Source: Pirellulales bacterium
GTDB taxonomy: Bacteria; Planctomycetota; Planctomycetia; Pirellulales; Pirellulaceae
Reading direction: 5' to 3'
DNA length: 39,658 nt
Assembly: GCA_022451045.1 (NCBI GenBank)
Contig: JAKUOW010000017.1
Location: 1 to 39,658, forward strand
This document shows, in pieces, positions 34,015 through 39,658 of the stretch. The notes under the pieces were generated by a model, which saw only the letters and a list, made by a program, of their open reading frames with translations, ran no database searches and was not told the DNA's origin. Numbering within the stretch: position 1 is the first letter of the stretch; each line of letters starts with the position of its first letter. The position numbers were made by a program, and so were the translations under genes.

Positions 34015-34449
34015 ATGACCGCTAGAACCGCTGAGAGATATCTTACGCTGACGCTCTATTTCTTTGGGCTGACATGTCTGCTAGCGTTTATCCCATTTGT
34101 CATGCCTGTTAGCTGGATGAAATGGGTTCACGAGCAAGTCCTTGGGATGGGTCAATTTCCAGAAGCGCCTATCACGGTTTATCTTGCTCGCTCTACCAGC
34201 GCGCTATGCGGCATGTACGGATTGTTGGGATTGTTAATGGCGAGAAATATAATAAAGTACGAGCGACTAATTTATTTTCACGGCCGAACCCTTCTAGTGG
34301 TTTGCATTATCGGCGTAACTCTTGCATGGGAATGCGGGTTACCAATGGCATGGGTAATTATTGACGGAATTGGCGGAGTCACACTCGGACTCGTTACAAT
34401 TTATTTACATCGACAGGCTTGTGCACAACCTGCCGGCACAGACGATTAG
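34015..34449 (+). CDS. Small integral membrane protein
   Basis: A 144-residue protein with four predicted transmembrane segments (about residues 10-33, 58-78, 91-107 and 111-131). The loop between segments 1 and 2 has WMKWVHEQVLGMGQFPEAPI and the second segment starts YLARSTSALCGMYGLLGL. It shows no known domain. Similar four-helix proteins with the motif LARSTSALxGxxG are, as I recall, scattered in planctomycetes without function. The start ATG at 34015 has no strong ribosome-binding site. It lies 59 bases upstream of the acyltransferase gene on the same strand, so co-transcription is likely. Confidence 0.65.
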   Translation: MTARTAERYLTLTLYFFGLTCLLAFIPFVMPVSWMKWVHEQVLGMGQFPEAPITVYLARSTSALCGMYGLLGLLMARNIIKYERLIYFHGRTLLVVCIIGVTLAWECGLPMAWVIIDGIGGVTLGLVTIYLHRQACAQPAGTDD

Positions 34450-34508
34450 CCAATGGCTATCGTCAGTTTCAGCACCGGTGTCCTAAGAAGTATCAAACCG
34501 GAGACAAT

Positions 34509-35708
34509 ATGAATCCATATCGCATGGCGCGACCGCCCCGACGGTGGAAACCCAAGCTATCACCTTGGGTCGTAAGGCTCACCAAGAGACTTCGGAAATG
34601 GCAGGGTTTAAAAACATGTCAGCTTGAAGGCGTTGAAATCCAAAATGCCGAAATTGTCAAGGAACAGATTCGCCAAGGTAACGGAGTGCTGATTACTCCA
34701 AATCATTCATCTCATGCAGACCCCTTTTCCATGAATGCCGCTGCGGATGCAACTGGCTTTCCTATGTACTTCATGGCAACCTGGCACGTTTTTGAAAGCC
34801 AGGGGAAAATTGGGCAGTGGCTCCTTCAGAAACACGGTGCATTCAGTATCGATCGTGAAGGCACAGACATGGAGGCCATGAAGACAGCACAAAACATCCT
34901 TCAGGAGAAGAAGTATCCACTGGTGATCTTCCCCGAAGGTGAGGTATATCACACGAATGATCATGTAACGCCTTTCCGTGAAGGTGCAGCGGCATTGGCA
35001 TATCTCTCTGCCAGACGTGCTGATCGAAAAATCGTATGCATACCCACCGCATTGAAATACTGGTACACGAGTGATCCGATGCCGGAATTGCTGGATTTAC
35101 TTATCGAGTTGGAATCGTCAATCCACTGGCGACCCACACCCGAAAAACCAATGGTCGAGAGAATCTATCGAATCGGCTCGGCACTAATGGCACTCAAAGA
35201 ACTGGAACATCTGGACTCCGTACAGGAAGGAACTCTGCCAGAACGTACCGAACGACTTGCTGATCACATCCTCTCTGTCAATGAAGAGCAGTTGGAAATC
35301 GACGCCGGTGATAAAATGCTGCCCGAACGTGTCAAACAACTTCGAAACGAAGTTATCACACAACTTGAGTCAATTGAACCAAGTGACGAAAACAAGCGAG
35401 CAGAACTTGACCACTATCTGGACGATGTATTCCTTGCAGTGCAACTATTCAGTTATCCTGGAAGCTACGTCTCGGACAATCCAACGGTCGAACGCATTGC
35501 CGAAACGCTCGACAAACTGGAAGAAGATGTGCTCAACAAGTATTCAGCTAGTATCAGAGCCACACGCAAATCACTCGTACGCTTCGGTGATCCGATAGAA
35601 GTCATTAGCGAAAAGCGGCGAAACTATGCTTCCGAGCTAACCGATCAACTCAGGAACACGGTGCAGTCCATGATCGATGATATCAATGCAAATTATTCGG
35701 AAGACTAA
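34509..35708 (+). CDS. PlsC-type 1-acyl-glycerol-phosphate acyltransferase family protein
   Basis: A 399-residue protein. I choose ATG 34509, which has GGAG just upstream; the open frame extends further left to 34419, overlapping the previous gene with no domain content. The PlsC domain occupies about residues 30-230. The catalytic HX4D motif is NHSSHADP (His66, Asp71) and the phosphate-binding motif is FPEGE (141-145). No clear transmembrane segment is present, so the enzyme would be membrane-associated. The C-terminal 170 residues are charged and helical (LPERVKQLRNEVITQLESIE), longer than in typical PlsC (about 245 residues). It may act in phospholipid synthesis or modify another acceptor. 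It is followed after 9 bases by the cytochrome-type gene. Confidence 0.85.
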   Translation: MNPYRMARPPRRWKPKLSPWVVRLTKRLRKWQGLKTCQLEGVEIQNAEIVKEQIRQGNGVLITPNHSSHADPFSMNAAADATGFPMYFMATWHVFESQGKIGQWLLQKHGAFSIDREGTDMEAMKTAQNILQEKKYPLVIFPEGEVYHTNDHVTPFREGAAALAYLSARRADRKIVCIPTALKYWYTSDPMPELLDLLIELESSIHWRPTPEKPMVERIYRIGSALMALKELEHLDSVQEGTLPERTERLADHILSVNEEQLEIDAGDKMLPERVKQLRNEVITQLESIEPSDENKRAELDHYLDDVFLAVQLFSYPGSYVSDNPTVERIAETLDKLEEDVLNKYSASIRATRKSLVRFGDPIEVISEKRRNYASELTDQLRNTVQSMIDDINANYSED

Positions 35709-35717
35709 GTCTTGAGC

Positions 35718-37505
35718 ATGCAAAAGCGAAAGTGCCAAACACGTCTTCTGCTCATATTGCTTGTGTGCATTTATGCTGATCACTCACACTCCGCTGAGCC
35801 ACCTCAACTGCACCCGCAGTTTTATGCACCAGTGGAAATGGTAACTGTTGATCAGTGGCTGTACATCGCTAATCAGGATTCGGGAAGCGTGAGTGTGGTG
35901 GAAACTGGTGAGAATCGAATATTTTCTGAAACGCTCATCGGCCAGCGAATAAGTAGCCTTGCTCGAGTCGGCTCACAAGCGAAACTACTGTTCACGGATG
36001 AAGCAAAACATGAGCTCGTGCTTTCATCCCTTGCCCAGGGACACGTCTCAGTTATTAAACGTATTAAGGTCCCCTGCTCTCCCGTAGGCGTAAAAAGCAC
36101 ATCTGACGGCACACTGGCAGTTGTTGCATCCATTTGGGCCAGGCAGGTAACACTTGTTGAAATCCATGAGACCGTTGAATCGGGTTTAGAGATCTCTAAG
36201 AAGATTGATCTTCCTTTCAATCCCAAGGAAGTCTGGATTTCTGACGATGACTCACACGCGATTGTGTCAGATGCATTTGCCGGTCACATCGCTGCGATCG
36301 ACCTGAAGGAGCAACGGTTAACAGGGCTCTTTAATGTCAACGTTCAAAATATCCGCGGATTGACGACTAGTACTGATGGAAAATACCTGACATTTTCACA
36401 TCAGCTTTTGAGTCCTAACTCTGCCACCGTTCGCAATAACGTGTTTTGGGGAAACACCCTCGAAAATCTCATTCGCAGTGTGCCCCTTGAAGTACTACTC
36501 ACACCACAACCAAATCCACAATTAATTACAAAAGTAACGCATTGGCTACAGTATCCTGTCGGGAATCCCGGGAATGCTGCCGGGGATCCCGGCGACATCC
36601 TGTTTACCAGTGATGGAGAGTTATTTATTTGTTTTGGAGGTACCAGCCAAGTTGCTCACGGAAAAGACATGCATAATCTTCTGGAACGCATTGATGTTGG
36701 GAGCCGACCGATAGCACTCGCCACCGATCAAACGGAGCGATTTATTTATATCGCTAGCCACTTCGACGACACAATTGAAGTATTCGACCGCCAGTCGAAT
36801 CGGGTTTTTAAAAGACTGCCACTGGGTGATGGTCAACCAACGTATTCACTTGCTGACAAGGGAAAACGTCTCTTTTACAATTCTCGTCTTTCACTTGATG
36901 GCTGGTATAGCTGTAACAGTTGCCATGTAGACGGCCATACCGTTGGTGGATTGAATGAGAACCTGAGCGATTCAAATAAGTTTTCACCCAAGCGAATTCT
37001 CTCGCTGTTAGGAACCGGGGAAACGGGACCGTGGGCATGGTTGGGTAACAAGATTGACCTCGACGGTCAGGTACTCAAGTCGATTCACATCACAATGCAA
37101 GGCGGCAATTCCGGACTCGCCAAAGGAAACCCCGCACCGTCAATCTCGGCATTCTTGCGAACACTCCAGCCTGCACCGGGTATCCGGACAGCACGTGGAG
37201 AATTGATTGAAGAGCAGATTAAACGAGGGTCACACCTGTTTGAGACTTTGAAATGCAGCGAATGCCACGCACCGCCACTTTACACGACTGTGAACACCTA
37301 TGACGTCGGCATTCAGGACGAATACGGGCTAAAAGAATTTAACCCGCCGTCACTCCGTGGCGTTAGCCAGCGTTACGGGCTATTTCACGATAATCGGGCA
37401 GCCGATGTGAGAGCGGTTTTGGAAGATCATGCACATCCAGATGATTCGATCAACTTATCCGAAGCTGATTTGGAAGCTCTTATACATTTCCTCGAGTCGA
37501 TCTAG
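35718..37505 (+). CDS. Secreted beta-propeller and di-haem cytochrome c protein
   Basis: A 595-residue protein read from ATG 35718 (a TTG at 35712 is in frame). A signal peptide covers about residues 1-27 (CQTRLLLILLVCIYADHSHSA). A seven-bladed-type beta-propeller follows (about 35-370), with YVTN-like phrases such as LYIANQDSGSVSVVE and FIYIASHFDDTIEVFDR. Two c-type haem motifs lie in the C-terminal part: CNSCH (399-403) and CSECH (513-517), arranged like di-haem cytochrome c peroxidase/MauG-type domains. The GLNENLSDSNKFSPKRILSL segment lies between them. The likely site is the periplasm, as an oxidase, peroxidase or electron-transfer protein; the partner is unknown. It ends 22 bases before the stop of the convergent kinase gene. 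Confidence 0.85.
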   Translation: MQKRKCQTRLLLILLVCIYADHSHSAEPPQLHPQFYAPVEMVTVDQWLYIANQDSGSVSVVETGENRIFSETLIGQRISSLARVGSQAKLLFTDEAKHELVLSSLAQGHVSVIKRIKVPCSPVGVKSTSDGTLAVVASIWARQVTLVEIHETVESGLEISKKIDLPFNPKEVWISDDDSHAIVSDAFAGHIAAIDLKEQRLTGLFNVNVQNIRGLTTSTDGKYLTFSHQLLSPNSATVRNNVFWGNTLENLIRSVPLEVLLTPQPNPQLITKVTHWLQYPVGNPGNAAGDPGDILFTSDGELFICFGGTSQVAHGKDMHNLLERIDVGSRPIALATDQTERFIYIASHFDDTIEVFDRQSNRVFKRLPLGDGQPTYSLADKGKRLFYNSRLSLDGWYSCNSCHVDGHTVGGLNENLSDSNKFSPKRILSLLGTGETGPWAWLGNKIDLDGQVLKSIHITMQGGNSGLAKGNPAPSISAFLRTLQPAPGIRTARGELIEEQIKRGSHLFETLKCSECHAPPLYTTVNTYDVGIQDEYGLKEFNPPSLRGVSQRYGLFHDNRAADVRAVLEDHAHPDDSINLSEADLEALIHFLESI

Positions 37506-37527
37506 TCACATGGTGAATCGCTGTTTA

Positions 37528-39069
37528 TTACTGATCAGTAGAGAGGGTAGTCAGGATCGTATTGAGTCGGTCTCTGAGTTCGGTCTTCAATGTTTGAATC
37601 GCAAGAGACTGTGCGGTGGGTTCAAGTTGTCCAACAAGTGCACCCAATTTAGAAAGATGAGAGGCGACCTCATCTGTTTCCCCGCGTACCTGAGCAATGT
37701 TGGCCTGTCCGCATAAGCCAAATGCACGTAATTCAATATCACTACCGTCTAATTTACTCAGGCGTGTGTAAATACGATCTGCTTTTTCCAGCTGATCTTG
37801 TTGCTGGTACAGAGTCGCCAGACGTCTGTCGACCTTCAAGGCAAACTCCTGGTTTGTGGGACTTTCACTTGGTGGAAAGTATCGCTTGACACTCAGTAAC
37901 GCCTTTTCTGTGTTGATTAGTGCCGCGAAAGTAAACTGTTCTTCTACCGATGCCTTCATTTCGATCTCACTGGCAACACCCGCGTCTGCAACGTCAAGCA
38001 TAGAGGATGGAGCGAATGCTGTACCGAAGATGGCACCAATCGCAAACATCAAGAGGATTGCTGCGACCCAACGGCCGTTTAGTACCTTTGGAGGACCCTG
38101 TGCTGATTTCATCAGGGTGCTCAATTGCTGAGTGATCTCCATGCGGCCGTCAGGATTTTCGCTTAAGGACGCATCACCGATTTCGATATTTGGAACCCAG
38201 TGGTCATCAAAACCATCAATATCAATACCTCGCAATTGATCGAGTAACTCTGCGGCTGATTGACAGCGGTTATCCGGTTTCTTCGAGAGCAGTTGATGAA
38301 TCAAGGCAGCGATGTCGCTCGGTAGATCGCTGCGCAATTCCAAAATATGCTCCGGTTCTTTTTTCAGATGTTGGACTACAATACTCAGAGCATTGTCGCC
38401 TTCAAACGGAGTCCGACCACTAAACATGTGGTATGCCGTCACGCCAAGTGAATAGAGATCACTTCTTGGATCGATCCTCCCACCTTCTGCTTGCTCTGGA
38501 CTCATGTAGAGCGGTGTTCCCATGGTCATACCAACCTGGGTTGCATCCATCGAATCTCTGCTGTCCACAACACGCGCTAATCCAAAATCCGCCACCTTCA
38601 CTTCACCGGTTGGTGAAAGCATGATGTTTTCAGGCTTAATATCACGGTGGATGATCCCGCTTTGCCCAGCCTTATCAAGCGCTGCAGCCACCTGCCGTAA
38701 AACACTCAGCCCCATTTGGATACCAACGGCGCCTTGAGATTGTAAGTACTGGCGAAGATTCTGCCCATGTACATACTCTTGCGCGATAAAGTGGACACCG
38801 TCTGTTTGCCCAACTTCATGGATCTGCACGATGTTCGCATGAACGAGCCCAGCAGCTGCCTGTGCTTCTTTATGAAATCGCCGTACGTATGATTCGTCTT
38901 CCGCCAAGTCGGATTTGAGTACCTTGATGGCAACACGTCGTTTAAGTGACATCTGTTCAGCGAGATAAACGACACTCATACCACCGCGGCCAAGCCGCCG
39001 AAGGATTCTATAATCTCCAAGCTGCCTGCCGGCCAAACTCAGATTCAGATTTGCGTCGTTTGATGCCAT
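37528..39069 (-). CDS. Transmembrane Ser/Thr protein kinase
   Basis: A 513-residue Hanks-type kinase. The Gly-rich loop is LGRGGMSVVY (26-35), the catalytic Lys is 49 (VAIKVLK), the catalytic loop is HRDIKPEN (141-148, Asp143), the magnesium-binding motif is DFG (161-163), and the APE-like motif is SPE (190-192). All essential residues are intact, so it should be active. The kinase domain ends near 285. A juxtamembrane linker follows, then one transmembrane segment (334-353) and an exported C-terminal domain of about 160 residues that is helical and TPR-like (YQQQDQLEKADRIYTRLSKL). PASTA repeats are absent, so the sensed signal is unknown. It is likely the only gene of its transcript, or it follows larE, 43 bases upstream on the same strand. 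Confidence 0.92.
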   Translation of the reverse strand: MASNDANLNLSLAGRQLGDYRILRRLGRGGMSVVYLAEQMSLKRRVAIKVLKSDLAEDESYVRRFHKEAQAAAGLVHANIVQIHEVGQTDGVHFIAQEYVHGQNLRQYLQSQGAVGIQMGLSVLRQVAAALDKAGQSGIIHRDIKPENIMLSPTGEVKVADFGLARVVDSRDSMDATQVGMTMGTPLYMSPEQAEGGRIDPRSDLYSLGVTAYHMFSGRTPFEGDNALSIVVQHLKKEPEHILELRSDLPSDIAALIHQLLSKKPDNRCQSAAELLDQLRGIDIDGFDDHWVPNIEIGDASLSENPDGRMEITQQLSTLMKSAQGPPKVLNGRWVAAILLMFAIGAIFGTAFAPSSMLDVADAGVASEIEMKASVEEQFTFAALINTEKALLSVKRYFPPSESPTNQEFALKVDRRLATLYQQQDQLEKADRIYTRLSKLDGSDIELRAFGLCGQANIAQVRGETDEVASHLSKLGALVGQLEPTAQSLAIQTLKTELRDRLNTILTTLSTDQ

Positions 39070-39112
39070 CTAACTAATTTTGCAATTGATCCATACTTAT
39101 TCTTTTCCAAGG

Positions 39113-39658
39113 TCAGCCGACCTCGATATTGACGAGTTGATTCAGGCTTCCTGACTCAAAACCACTGAGATCAAGAGAAACAAACTTAAAACCAATCTCT
39201 TTTAAGTACGTAACAAGTGGGGTTCTTAGTTCATTCGCCACAACGCTTTCAATCTGATCTACAGGAACTTCGATTCGGGCAATATCACCGCGATGGTAGC
39301 GTACCCGAAGGTTTGGGAACCCGTTTTCTTTGAGCCACTGTTCAGCGAGATCCACCATTTGTAATCTCTCTGCAGTCACTTCTTCACCATAAGCAATACG
39401 GCTCGACAAACAGGGAGATGCTGGTTTGTCCCATGTTGGTAAGTCCCAGCCTTCAGCGAGCGATCTCACATCCGCCTTATTCATGCTGCACTCTGCCAGC
39501 GGACTCACAACAGAGTGCTCACTCGCAGCTTTCAAACCTGGGCGATAGTCACCAAGGTCGTCTATATTTGTGCCGTTGAACACGACTTGTACGTCCAGAG
39601 AATCCGACAACCCGTCGAGTTGTGAATAGAGTTCCGTTTTACAGTGGTAGCAACGGTC
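39113..39658 (-). CDS. larE: ATP-dependent sacrificial sulfur transferase LarE (partial)
   Basis: The open frame continues past the right window edge without a start codon, so only the C-terminal 181 residues are present. A TTG at 39610 is not the start, because the codons before it read DRCYHCKTELYSQL, the conserved RCxxCK segment of LarE. The sacrificial cysteine motif KPASPCLSSRI is present; in Lactobacillus plantarum LarE this Cys gives up its sulfur to the nickel-pincer cofactor precursor. GDYRPGLKAASEH matches the family too. The N-terminal ATP-pyrophosphatase domain lies outside the window. LarE works with LarB and LarC to make the nickel-pincer nucleotide of lactate racemase and related epimerases; those genes are not in this window. 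Confidence 0.9.
   Translation of the reverse strand, partial: DRCYHCKTELYSQLDGLSDSLDVQVVFNGTNIDDLGDYRPGLKAASEHSVVSPLAECSMNKADVRSLAEGWDLPTWDKPASPCLSSRIAYGEEVTAERLQMVDLAEQWLKENGFPNLRVRYHRGDIARIEVPVDQIESVVANELRTPLVTYLKEIGFKFVSLDLSGFESGSLNQLVNIEVG

Noticed and set aside
34419-34508. Upstream extension of the acyltransferase gene
   Set aside because: It overlaps the membrane-protein gene, adds no domain, and ATG 34509 has a proper GGAG site.
37529-37540. Perfect palindrome TACTGATCAGTA at the end of the kinase gene
   Set aside because: It overlaps the stop codon and last codons, has no T-run, and 12 bases can arise by chance; not a terminator.
39113-39610. LarE fragment taken as a complete 165-residue gene starting at TTG 39610
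   Set aside because: The frame continues to the window edge with the conserved RCYHCK segment, so the gene is truncated by the window, not short.

Overview
The window looks like chromosomal DNA of a planctomycete, probably of the Pirellulales type. The case rests on gene content: three secreted DUF1501 proteins, a PSCyt1/DUF1549/DUF1553 cytochrome-type protein, a BBP7-like outer-membrane barrel, a DUF6797-like fragment, zinc-ribbon/membrane-anchored proteins, a transmembrane Ser/Thr kinase and many secreted proteins of unknown function. Base composition is moderate (about half G+C by eye). Several starts are TTG or GTG. I see no tRNA, rRNA, CRISPR array, insertion sequence or prophage.

Layout. 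1-475 (-): start of a large secreted protein cut by the window edge. 740-921 (+): small frameshifted gene. 979-2355 (+): zinc-ribbon membrane protein. 2404-2960 (+): secreted-protein pseudogene. 3122-7060 (+): cassette of a DUF4956 membrane protein, a CotH-like kinase fused to a beta-helix, and a VTC-type polyphosphate polymerase domain. 7465-8847 (+): solitary DUF1501 protein. 13544-8876 (-): operon of a secreted TIM-barrel isomerase-like protein, the DUF1549/DUF1553 protein and a DUF1501 protein. 16505-13656 (-): large SF2 helicase. 16600-19825 (+): PiT phosphate transporter and a secreted S9 peptidase. 21131-19893 (-): membrane protein. 21528-22508 (+): BBP7-like barrel. 24555-22514 (-): DUF1501 plus a secreted protein. 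24829-25551 (+): second zinc-ribbon membrane protein. 27842-25821 (-): three secreted proteins, one of them DUF1326-like.

The most distinctive locus is 28149-32219 (+), a four-gene molybdenum-hydroxylase operon in the order small (Fe-S), large (Mo), medium (FAD), small six-Cys protein. It has a good sigma70-type promoter, strong Shine-Dalgarno sites for all four genes and a clear intrinsic terminator. The small subunit carries a Tat signal. All four cysteines that normally bind its N-terminal plant-type [2Fe-2S] cluster are serines, while the four cysteines of the second cluster are kept. The medium subunit also lacks most of the cysteines that hold the extra [4Fe-4S] cluster in PaoB/YagS-type relatives. 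This points to an exported oxidoreductase with a shortened electron path, possibly served by the six-Cys protein encoded last in the operon.

After the terminator come a CehA/McbA-like protein, a small membrane protein, a PlsC-type acyltransferase and a secreted beta-propeller/di-haem cytochrome (all +), then a Ser/Thr kinase and the C-terminal part of LarE (both -), which runs off the right edge. Several intergenic stretches hold gene remnants, so the region appears to have lost genes by frameshift and decay.
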